A DNA stretch of 16,897 nucleotides from Allopontixanthobacter sp041741895 (GTDB lineage Bacteria; Pseudomonadota; Alphaproteobacteria; Sphingomonadales; Sphingomonadaceae), in assembly GCA_041741895.1 (NCBI GenBank), contig JBGSJO010000015.1, positions 1 through 16,897 of the forward strand, read 5' to 3'. Of the stretch, positions 7,141-13,887 are shown in pieces (within the stretch, counting starts at the first letter, position 1; every line of letters begins with the position of its first letter). The position numbers and the translations under genes were made by a program. The notes beneath the pieces were generated by a model that ran no database searches, was not told the DNA's origin, and saw only the letters and a program-made list of their open reading frames with translations.

Positions 7141-9066
7141 ATGACTTCACGGCCCGATACCCCGCTGCTCGACACAGTCGATGTCCCCGCCGATCTGCGA
7201 AAGCTTGAACAAAGCCAGTTGCGCCAACTGGCCGATGAATTGCGCACGGAGATGATTTCTGCTGTTGGAAGCACCGGCGGCCATCTGGGTTCTGGCCTGG
7301 GCGTGGTGGAACTGACCACCGCGATCCATTACGTATTCAATACGCCGACCGACCGTTTGATCTGGGATGTTGGCCATCAGGCCTATCCGCACAAGATCCT
7401 GACCGGGCGGCGTGACCGTATCCGTACCCTGCGCCAGGGCGGCGGGCTGAGCGGGTTTACCAAGCGGAGCGAGAGCGAATATGATCCGTTCGGCGCGGCG
7501 CACAGCTCCACCTCGATTTCTGCCGGGCTCGGATTTGCGGTAGCCAACAAACTCGCGGGCACTTCGGGCAAGGCCATTGCGGTGATCGGTGACGGCGCGC
7601 TGAGCGCGGGCATGGCCTATGAAGCGATGAACAACGCCGAACAGGCGGGTAACCGACTGGTGGTGATCCTCAACGATAATGACATGTCGATTGCCCCACC
7701 GGTTGGCGGGCTCAGCGCCTATCTGGCGCGGATGGTATCCTCCAGCGAATACCTCAGCCTGCGCAGCCTTGCATCCAAAGTGGCGCGCAAATTTTCGCGG
7801 CGGATCCATTCGAGCCTCGAAAAGGCCGAGGAATATACCCGCGGGATGGTGACCGGCGGCACGCTGTTCGAAGAATTGGGGTTCTATTACGTCGGCCCGA
7901 TTGATGGCCATAATCTGGACCATCTGATCCCGGTGCTGGAAAATGTCCGGGATAGCGAACAGGGCCCGATCCTGGTCCATGTCGTGACGCAGAAAGGCAA
8001 GGGATATGCCCCAGCCGAAGCTAGCGACGACAAATATCACGGCGTCGCAAAATTCGATGTCATTAGCGGCAAGCAGGACAAGGGCCCGGGCGGCGGCCCG
8101 CCAGCCTATCAGAACGTGTTCGGCGAAACCTTGGCGAAACTGGCCGATACCGATCCGCTGATCTGCGCGATTACCGCCGCCATGCCATCCGGCACCGGGG
8201 TCGATAAATTTGCGAAATCCCACCCGGAAAGATCATTCGATGTCGGCATCGCCGAACAGCACGGCGTGACCTTCGCCGCCGGGCTTGCGGCGCAGGGTAT
8301 GCGCCCGTTCTGCGCAATCTATTCAACCTTCCTGCAGCGCGCTTTCGACCAGGTGGTGCATGACGTGGCGATCCAGAACCTGCCGGTCCGTTTTGCGATC
8401 GATCGGGCGGGGCTGGTGGGCGCGGACGGCGCGACCCATGCGGGCAGTTTTGACATTACCTATCTGGCGACCCTGCCCAATTTCGTGGTGATGGCCGCAG
8501 CCGACGAGGCGGAACTGGTCCACATGACCTACACCGCCGCCTGCCACGACAGTGGTCCGATTGCGTTTCGCTATCCGCGCGGCACCGGCACCGGAGTTGC
8601 GCTGCCCGAGGTGCCCGTGCGGCTCGAAATCGGCAAGGGCAGGATCGTGCGCGAAGGCAGCAAGATCGCCCTGCTGTCGCTCGGCACCCGGCTGGCCGAA
8701 GCGTTGAAGGCCGCCGATGCGCTGGAAGCCAAAGGTCTTTCGACAACCGTTGCGGACCTCCGCTTTGCCAAGCCGCTCGACAGCGAAATGATCGAAAAAC
8801 TGATCCGGACCCATGAAGTGGTGGTGACGGTGGAAGAAGGCAGCATCGGCGGCCTCGGCGCGCATGTGCTGACCCTGGCGAGCGATCTCGGCCTGACCGA
8901 CGCGGGCCTGAAAATTCGCACATTGCGCCTGCCCGATATCTTCCAGGACCATGACGCGCCAGACAAGCAATATGACGAAGCCGGGCTGAATGCGCCGAAC
9001 ATCGTGGACACGGTGCTGAAAGCCTTACGGCATAATTCGGCAGGTGTGGAAGAAGCGCGGGCCTGA
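7141..9066 (+). CDS. dxs: 1-deoxy-D-xylulose-5-phosphate synthase
   Basis: A thiamine-diphosphate enzyme that condenses pyruvate and glyceraldehyde 3-phosphate to DXP, the first and usually rate-limiting step of the MEP isoprenoid pathway (also feeding thiamine and pyridoxal synthesis). The 641-residue length is normal. Motifs in order are 'STGGHLGSGLGVVELT', 'WDVGHQAYPHKILTGR' (His79), 'GAAHSSTSISAGLG', the ThDP-binding 'GDGALSAGMAYEAMNN' (from residue 150), 'NDNDMSIAPPVGGLS', 'KGKGYAPAE', 'VGIAEQHGVTFAAGLA' (catalytic Glu372), 'THAGSFDITYL' and 'RYPRGTG'. The ATG at 7141 starts a normal N terminus (MTSRPDTPLLDTV). It is followed by a convergent NnrU-family gene. In a pigmented sphingomonad it would supply carotenoid precursors; that is inference. 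Confidence 0.98.
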   Translation: MTSRPDTPLLDTVDVPADLRKLEQSQLRQLADELRTEMISAVGSTGGHLGSGLGVVELTTAIHYVFNTPTDRLIWDVGHQAYPHKILTGRRDRIRTLRQGGGLSGFTKRSESEYDPFGAAHSSTSISAGLGFAVANKLAGTSGKAIAVIGDGALSAGMAYEAMNNAEQAGNRLVVILNDNDMSIAPPVGGLSAYLARMVSSSEYLSLRSLASKVARKFSRRIHSSLEKAEEYTRGMVTGGTLFEELGFYYVGPIDGHNLDHLIPVLENVRDSEQGPILVHVVTQKGKGYAPAEASDDKYHGVAKFDVISGKQDKGPGGGPPAYQNVFGETLAKLADTDPLICAITAAMPSGTGVDKFAKSHPERSFDVGIAEQHGVTFAAGLAAQGMRPFCAIYSTFLQRAFDQVVHDVAIQNLPVRFAIDRAGLVGADGATHAGSFDITYLATLPNFVVMAAADEAELVHMTYTAACHDSGPIAFRYPRGTGTGVALPEVPVRLEIGKGRIVREGSKIALLSLGTRLAEALKAADALEAKGLSTTVADLRFAKPLDSEMIEKLIRTHEVVVTVEEGSIGGLGAHVLTLASDLGLTDAGLKIRTLRLPDIFQDHDAPDKQYDEAGLNAPNIVDTVLKALRHNSAGVEEARA

Positions 9067-9068
9067 GG

Positions 9069-9090
9069 CTGGCTGGCCCCTGCCAGCTAG
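9069..9090. terminator. Hairpin between convergent dxs and NnrU genes
   Basis: CTGGCTGGC (9069-9077) pairs with GCCAGCTAG (9082-9090), one G-T pair, around a CCCT loop, just after the dxs TGA. It lies where a bidirectional terminator is expected, but no clear T-run follows on either strand. Confidence 0.4.
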
Positions 9091-9110
9091 ATCCCCTGCC
9101 GGCTAGATCC
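9079..9110. repeat. Tandem 16-bp duplication at the end of the NnrU gene
   Basis: CCTGCCAGCTAGATCC (9079-9094) is followed directly by CCTGCCGGCTAGATCC (9095-9110), one mismatch. The second copy contains the TAG stop of the minus-strand NnrU gene (9103-9105), and the first carries a matching TAG downstream. It looks like a recent replication-slippage duplication. Confidence 0.7.
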
Positions 9111-9771
9111 AACGCCACAGCCCCGCCGGTATGTGCAGCCAGGTGACCAATAGCCACAGGGTCAGCCCCGCCAGCCACAATGCAGGCTTAACCTGCAGCA
9201 GGCGAGACCACCGCGGCCAATAACTCGTCCTGCTTTCCCATTGCCGCCATGCATCGCCCATAAGCGTCTCTTTCTTGCGGTCCTGCATCCGCGCACCGAC
9301 CAGAGCGAGGAAGATCACAGCAGTCATCACCACCAGCGTGCGGGATGTCGGGGCGGCGATCAGATGGCCGATCCCGATCAGGGAAATTCCCCACATCATC
9401 GGGTGGCGCGTGACGCGCAGCACGCCCGCCGGTACCTGCCGCGCCGCCTCCTCAGCGCCGGGGGCGGGCAGTGCCGGATTACCGGGAAACGATCCGGCAA
9501 TCAGCACCATTCCCAGCAGGGCGAACAGGCTTCCGGCTATCCAACTGGCATCGTCGAACCCGGCCCATAGCGGTAGAGAAGGGGCTTCCACCGCCTTGAA
9601 AGCGAAATACATCCACGCCATCGCGGCAATGCTGACCAGACTGTAGACGGCCTGAAAGCCCATCGGGCCAAGGGCGTGAACCATGGGTGCCCGCAGCGGG
9701 TGCGACATGGCGAAATGGGACCCGACGAAAAAGGCAGCGGCGGCCACCAGCGTGATCAATTGAGGTTCCAT
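9103..9771 (-). CDS. NnrU family integral membrane protein
   Basis: 222 residues from the ATG at 9771, chosen because AAGGGGGA lies about 6 nt upstream; a TTG at 9789 in the same frame overlaps that ribosome-binding site and is unlikely. Hydrophobic segments occur at about residues 3-20, 38-60, 75-95, a pair in the middle, and 195-215, so it is an inner-membrane protein with five or six helices. The motif 'RVTRHPMMWGISLIGIGHL' is the NnrU-family hallmark and resembles the membrane methyltransferase fold (isoprenylcysteine methyltransferase-like). NnrU was named for a role near denitrification genes in Rhodobacter, and the plant zeta-carotene isomerase Z-ISO shares this domain. No nitrogen-oxide genes are nearby. 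It lies 48 nt downstream of the MlaA gene on the same strand and converges on dxs. Confidence 0.88.
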   Translation of the reverse strand: MEPQLITLVAAAAFFVGSHFAMSHPLRAPMVHALGPMGFQAVYSLVSIAAMAWMYFAFKAVEAPSLPLWAGFDDASWIAGSLFALLGMVLIAGSFPGNPALPAPGAEEAARQVPAGVLRVTRHPMMWGISLIGIGHLIAAPTSRTLVVMTAVIFLALVGARMQDRKKETLMGDAWRQWESRTSYWPRWSRLLQVKPALWLAGLTLWLLVTWLHIPAGLWRWI

Positions 9772-9786
9772 CCATTTTCCCCCTTG

Positions 9787-9817
9787 CAAAACGGCTGACC
9801 GGCCCCGCCCGGTTTTG
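9787..9817 (-). terminator. Inverted repeat between the MlaA and NnrU genes
   Basis: CAAAAC (9787-9792) pairs with GTTTTG (9812-9817), with an inner ACCGG (9798-9802)/CCGGT (9809-9813) alternative stem. On the minus strand the GC-rich hairpin is followed within 6 nt by TTTT, so it could attenuate transcription from the MlaA gene into the NnrU gene. It has T-runs in both directions. Confidence 0.35.
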
Positions 9818-9819
9818 TG

Positions 9820-11010
9820 TTATTCAGCCGGAATAGTTGTGTCCCCGGGCTCATCTGTCACAGTTTCAGGCATCATAGATTCAGGCGCCGCAGTATCTGG
9901 CATCAAACCTTCAGGCGCCGCAGTTTCAGGCATCATAGATTCAGGCGCCGCAGTATCTGGCATCAAACCTTCAGGCACCGGAGTTTCGGATGTCAAAGCT
10001 TCTGGTCCACATTCGGAAAGCGGGCGATTGCGCAATGCGTCGATCGTCCGCTGGCGTTCGCAGAGATAGGTTTCGCGCATCGTCGCATAGGGGAAATCGC
10101 TGTCGGTAATGCGATCATGCTTTCCTTCCAGCTCGATGCGTTCGTCCAGTGCGCGTATGGTATAGGACACAGCGCCGTATTCAAGCCGGTTGAAGGGGTC
10201 GCCAAAGGCAGTTGGCATGACCAGCGTATCCAGCCCGCTGCCGATCAGGTCGCGCACAGTGGTCGGCCCGATCAGCGGCACATACAGGAACGCTCCAGTA
10301 TCCACTCCATAGAAACCCAGAGTATTGGCAAATCCATTACTGCGATATGGCAGGTTGAAGGGCTTTGTTTTCGCGACATCCACTAGGCCGGCGACGCCAA
10401 GGGTGGAATTTATCGCAAACCGCCCGACGGTTTCCGCCGCCTTGCCCACTTTGCCTTGCAGCAGGAAATTGAGGAACACGATCGGTTCGCGCAAATTGCC
10501 GAAAAAATTGCTCAATCCTTTGCGCACCGGCCGGGGCAAGCCGTCTTCATAGATATTGGCGATCGGTTCGACGATCGCCTGGTCTATTTCCTGCACAGCC
10601 TCATACGTATCCGCATTGAATTGAAACAATGGATCACCCGGCGGTGCCTCGGTCATCCCTTCCACTACGATGATATAACCATCTACGGGATTATCGGGTG
10701 CGGCGGGGTCTTCGGCGGGCCGCGCGTCTGCCGGTTCGGCCGGTTGCGGTTCGACGGGATCAGTCGGGGCAATCGGGACAGTTTGGGTAGCAGGGAACGG
10801 CGCGCCGAATCCAGTTTCCACGCCGCCGCCGGTTGCGTTTATCTGGATGAATCCCGAAATGGCGAAACCTTCGGCTTCCGCCAAACGCCGCACCAAAGCG
10901 ATATTTACCGTAACTGGCGGCGGGCCCGCATTGAGCGAGGGATGGTCTACCGGGTGAGGACTGGCAGCAAACAACAACGCCGCCAAGGCGGGAAAGTCTG
11001 GGGGCATCAT
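9820..11010 (-). CDS. mlaA: MlaA (VacJ)-like outer-membrane lipid-asymmetry protein with extra N- and C-terminal regions
   Basis: MlaA sits in the outer membrane and removes misplaced phospholipids, passing them to MlaC and the MlaFEDB pump. The conserved domain is about residues 125-335: 'GDPLFQFNADTYEAVQEID', 'LPRPVRKGLSNFFGNLREP', 'NFLLQGK', 'RFAINSTLGVAGLVDVA', 'NTLGFYGVDTGAFLYVPL' and 'RDLIGSGLD'. At 396 residues it is well above the usual ~250. A Pro/Ala/Glu-rich linker of about 65 residues follows an unusual N terminus that has a hydrophobic segment (ALAALLFAAS) but no lipobox cysteine. The C terminus carries a 20-residue tandem repeat. The ATG at 11010 has CGGAGA 5 nt upstream, and the frame is stopped further up, so the missing lipobox is not due to a wrong start. 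No mlaBCDEF genes are in the window. Start and family are solid; membrane anchoring is unclear. Confidence 0.85.
   Translation of the reverse strand: MMPPDFPALAALLFAASPHPVDHPSLNAGPPPVTVNIALVRRLAEAEGFAISGFIQINATGGGVETGFGAPFPATQTVPIAPTDPVEPQPAEPADARPAEDPAAPDNPVDGYIIVVEGMTEAPPGDPLFQFNADTYEAVQEIDQAIVEPIANIYEDGLPRPVRKGLSNFFGNLREPIVFLNFLLQGKVGKAAETVGRFAINSTLGVAGLVDVAKTKPFNLPYRSNGFANTLGFYGVDTGAFLYVPLIGPTTVRDLIGSGLDTLVMPTAFGDPFNRLEYGAVSYTIRALDERIELEGKHDRITDSDFPYATMRETYLCERQRTIDALRNRPLSECGPEALTSETPVPEGLMPDTAAPESMMPETAAPEGLMPDTAAPESMMPETVTDEPGDTTIPAE
9861..9980 (-). repeat. In-frame 60-bp tandem repeat (two copies, 30-bp sub-repeat) in the MlaA C terminus
   Basis: Positions 9861-9916 are identical to 9921-9976, a period of exactly 60 nt. 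Each unit is two diverged 30-nt halves, seen by comparing 9871-9900 with 9901-9930. It encodes PEGLMPDTAAPESMMPETAA twice, an acidic, Pro/Met-rich tail. The period is a multiple of three, so copy-number change would keep the frame. Confidence 0.85.
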
Positions 11011-11162
11011 GGTCTCCGAAATGCAGGTGACGTAATTGGTCCTGCAGTGGTTTGCCGCCCCCCCAAGCTATTCCGCGGGTTTCTGCAACTCCAGCACAAT
11101 TCTGTCAAGGATGGGAACGCCTGACAGGCTGTATCGATCCGGCACGGCCATCAGCATCTGTG

Positions 11163-12467
11163 TCAATCGTAAGCTTTGGGCAGATCGCTTTCATCCAGAT
11201 CGCGGTAGCGTTCGCGCAGGCGGGTCTGGTGGTTGTCCACCGGTTGTTCCACCCCGTCGATGAAGACCAGCAATGGGGCTGAAGATAATTCGAGCGGATC
11301 ACCGTCCCATATCACCACATCGCCCGCCGCGCCCGGGGTCAGCGATCCCAGCTTGCCGCCCAACCCGCTGATCGACGCGGGCACTGAGGTTATGGAGGCC
11401 AGCGCCTGCCCCCAGCTCAGGCCGGAAGCCCGCGGCACCTTGCTTAACGCCACCAGATTGCCTGCATATTGCACTGCGTTGCGCGGCTGTTCGGTTCCGG
11501 TCATGCCGCCGATCGCGACCCTGACCCCGGCTGCGACCATCCGGCCGACGTTGCTCTGCGTTGCCGCCAGCTGTTCGAATTTTGCCGGAAGATCATCGAG
11601 CGCTTCGGCAATGACCGGCACATTGGCCGCTGCCAATGCATCGGCGACCATCCAGCCTTCGCTCGCGCCGACCAGCACCATGACGAGTTTCGGAAATTCG
11701 CTGCGCATAGCCAGCACGGCGCGAATGTCGGCTGCCCGCTCGACATAGATATACAGCTTCTGCTCGCCGCGGATTACCGGGACTAGCGCAGCCACGTCGG
11801 CGCGGGTCAGCAGCGCGGCTTCGCTTTCCCATGTGCCCGACGCAAACTCACTCGCTTCGCGCAGGGCATTGCGCAGGGCAACATTGGCGGCCACCCGGCT
11901 GCCGCCCGCGAGGCGGGCGCCGCCTTCGCCGAGGATTACCATCTGGAATGCGCGCGGCATGGTCACCGCATCGGGGTCTGCCCCCAGATCGATGATCGCC
12001 CCCTGTCCCGCGAATATCGAATTGCCGGGCAAAGGGCTAACGCTTGCGCGCGTAACGCCACCGGCCCGGCTGACGCCGATATCCTGCGCGGCGGGATTGA
12101 TCGCGGTCGAGACATCGAGCGCGATATTGAACGGTGACTTGCCCGCCCGCGTATCATTGCTTTCATCGACGCCGCCGACATCGACGAGGCCGAGATCGGT
12201 GATTGCGGCGAAGATGCCGGGGGTCACCCACGCGCCCTTGGCATCGTAAACGGTGCCGGTTTCAAACGGGGCACCCGATGGCATTGGCCCTGCAGCTACG
12301 ATCTTGCCGTCCCGCACTTCGACCATACCATTATCGATCGGTTCGGAACCGTCACCGATGGCCAGCTTTGCGTTGAGGATAATAAAATCCTGCGCGGCGG
12401 CAGGGACGGCCTGAGCCGCAAGTGCGGCGGACAGGGCAAGCAGGGGAAGTTTCAGGAGGCGGTTCAT
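11163..12467 (-). CDS. Exported amidohydrolase-like protein lacking the metal-site residues (probable pseudoenzyme)
   Basis: 434 residues with a classical signal peptide (MNRLLKLPLLALSAALAAQAVPAAAQ), so periplasmic. The flanking composite domain ('VEVRDGKIVAAG' and the C-terminal 'GAAGDVVIWDGDPLELSSAP') is typical of the amidohydrolase superfamily. Where the neighbouring paralogue reads PGVIDIHSHLG, this protein reads PGIFAAITDLG without a gap, so His112/His114 become Ile89/Asp91. The HNH and FHH sites become YIY and LVG, and HSDDENG becomes GGMTGTE. Catalysis by the usual metal centre is therefore unlikely. Its ATG overlaps the stop of the upstream amidohydrolase (ATGA) and has GGAG 8 nt upstream, so the two are co-translated. 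A partner, scaffold or binding role is inferred. Confidence 0.88.
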   Translation of the reverse strand: MNRLLKLPLLALSAALAAQAVPAAAQDFIILNAKLAIGDGSEPIDNGMVEVRDGKIVAAGPMPSGAPFETGTVYDAKGAWVTPGIFAAITDLGLVDVGGVDESNDTRAGKSPFNIALDVSTAINPAAQDIGVSRAGGVTRASVSPLPGNSIFAGQGAIIDLGADPDAVTMPRAFQMVILGEGGARLAGGSRVAANVALRNALREASEFASGTWESEAALLTRADVAALVPVIRGEQKLYIYVERAADIRAVLAMRSEFPKLVMVLVGASEGWMVADALAAANVPVIAEALDDLPAKFEQLAATQSNVGRMVAAGVRVAIGGMTGTEQPRNAVQYAGNLVALSKVPRASGLSWGQALASITSVPASISGLGGKLGSLTPGAAGDVVIWDGDPLELSSAPLLVFIDGVEQPVDNHQTRLRERYRDLDESDLPKAYD

Positions 12468-13852
12468 TTCACGTCTCCTTCACCAGGCTGGCCCAGTTCG
12501 AAATCGCTGACCGGTCGGCGCTTCGGATCGCCCGAATCATACATCAACGCGCCATCGATCCAGACCTTTTCCGGCCTTGAATAGACGGACAGGGGGTTGC
12601 CGTTCCACAATACCACATCGGCCATCTTGCCTTCCGCCAGGCTGCCGGTCATTGCATCGATGCCCATCGCCTTGGCAGGGTTGAGCGTGATCCACGAGAC
12701 CACCTCCGCATCGGAAATTTCAACCCCCATCCGTCGACCTGCGGCCTGCGCCTTGGCGGCTTCCTGGTTGAGGCGCTGGATGCCGTTTTCATCATCGGAA
12801 TGGATCACCACGCAGGCACCAGCCTGCTGCAGCAGCGCGGCGTTTTCGGGAATCCCGTCATAACTTTCCATCTTGAAGCCGTACCAATCGGCCCAGATGG
12901 CGGAACACACGCCGTTTTCCTTCAGTAGATCGCCGATCTTGTAGCTTTCGACCGCGTGATGGAATGCGCTGACTTTATAGCCGAATTCCTTAGCCATATC
13001 CATCACCAGCGCCATTTCATCGGCGCGGTAGCAATGGTTGTGGATCAGGATATCGCCGTCCAGAACCCCAGCAAGAGTGTCTTTGGCGAGATCGCGCTTT
13101 TCGCGGTCAGCACTCGATCCTTTGGCAGCATATTCCTTAGCATCGATCCAGGTCTGGCGGTTGACCGCGAAATTCCCCATCCGGGTGGATGGCGCGCGGC
13201 CTTTCCCCCCATAAACGCGCTTGGGGTTTTCGCCGCAAGCCATCTTCATACCATAAGGCGCACCGGGGAATTTCATTCCCTGAACGGTGCGGCTGGCCAC
13301 GTTCTTGAGCGTGACCGTTCGCCCGCCCATCAGGTTCGCGCTGCCGGGCAGGATTTGCAGCGAGGTAACCCCGCCATTGGCCAGCGCGCGGCTGAAACCG
13401 GGGTCTTGCGGCCAGACCGAATGTTCCGCCCACACTTCGGGAGTGGTGGGGCTGGTGGCTTCGTTCCCGTCCGAATGCGCCTCGACCGAAGGCGTGGGAT
13501 AATCGCCCAGGTGACTATGGATGTCGATCACGCCGGGGGTCACGAATTTTCCGCGGCCGTCAATCTTGGTATAGCCTGACGGGACCGGCAGGTCGGGCCC
13601 GCCCACGGCCACAACCTTGCCGCCGGCAAACAGCACCGTGCCCTTGTCGATCCGGCCGCCAGCTCCGTCATAGACGGTCGCCCCGACCAGTGCGGTGGGC
13701 GCGCCGGGATAGGCCCGATAGGTCGAGGCATAAGGCGCTTCACCGGAAGCATCGGATGCCTTTGCCGATTTCGCGGGCCTGCTTCCACCGGTCGTCGAAC
13801 AGGCCGCAAGGGCCAGCGCGCCGCCCAAGACTGCCAAGGCACGATAACGCAT
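12464..13852 (-). CDS. Amidohydrolase superfamily lipoprotein (imidazolonepropionase/prolidase-like)
   Basis: 462 residues from the ATG at 13852, chosen over a TTG at 13867 because TTGGAG lies about 8 nt upstream of the ATG. The N terminus is a lipoprotein signal, 'LGGALALAACSTTGG' (lipidated Cys18, then Ser, so likely outer membrane). Metal-site motifs are intact: 'TPGVIDIHSHLGDYP' (His112, His114), 'ILIHNHCYRADE', 'SAFHHAVES' and 'VVIHSDDENG' (catalytic Asp). The C terminus 'GSLAEGKMADVVLWNGNPL' completes the superfamily fold. Relatives include imidazolonepropionase-like hydrolases and dipeptidases; the substrate here is not known. It follows the POT transporter by 35 nt and overlaps the pseudo-amidohydrolase by 4 nt, which suggests periplasmic hydrolysis coupled to peptide uptake. 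Confidence 0.9.
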   Translation of the reverse strand: MRYRALAVLGGALALAACSTTGGSRPAKSAKASDASGEAPYASTYRAYPGAPTALVGATVYDGAGGRIDKGTVLFAGGKVVAVGGPDLPVPSGYTKIDGRGKFVTPGVIDIHSHLGDYPTPSVEAHSDGNEATSPTTPEVWAEHSVWPQDPGFSRALANGGVTSLQILPGSANLMGGRTVTLKNVASRTVQGMKFPGAPYGMKMACGENPKRVYGGKGRAPSTRMGNFAVNRQTWIDAKEYAAKGSSADREKRDLAKDTLAGVLDGDILIHNHCYRADEMALVMDMAKEFGYKVSAFHHAVESYKIGDLLKENGVCSAIWADWYGFKMESYDGIPENAALLQQAGACVVIHSDDENGIQRLNQEAAKAQAAGRRMGVEISDAEVVSWITLNPAKAMGIDAMTGSLAEGKMADVVLWNGNPLSVYSRPEKVWIDGALMYDSGDPKRRPVSDFELGQPGEGDVK

Positions 13853-13887
13853 ACGGTATTTCTCCAAGTGAATTGGGCGCAGAAGGT

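Noticed and set aside
7147..8223. A 358-codon minus-strand frame opposite dxs
   Set aside because: It is a shadow of the dxs coding sequence, with no domain, signal or start context of its own.
9861..9980. Short direct repeats considered as a CRISPR array
   Set aside because: The copies are back to back with no unique spacers, in frame inside a gene, and no cas genes are present.
9817..10386. Plus-strand frame whose translation contains repeated RHHRFRRRSIWHQTF
   Set aside because: The repeats come from the 60-bp minisatellite in the MlaA tail read on the other strand. The rest is a shadow, and no start context is seen.
10456..11124. A plus-strand 222-codon frame opposite the MlaA gene
   Set aside because: The minus-strand frame has the complete MlaA motif set and a good ribosome-binding site. 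The plus frame has neither.
11011..11162. Possible terminator or small gene between the second amidohydrolase and the MlaA gene
   Set aside because: No stem followed by a T-run and no convincing coding frame. Only a short GCCTG/CAGGC symmetry near 11119 was seen, with too small a loop.
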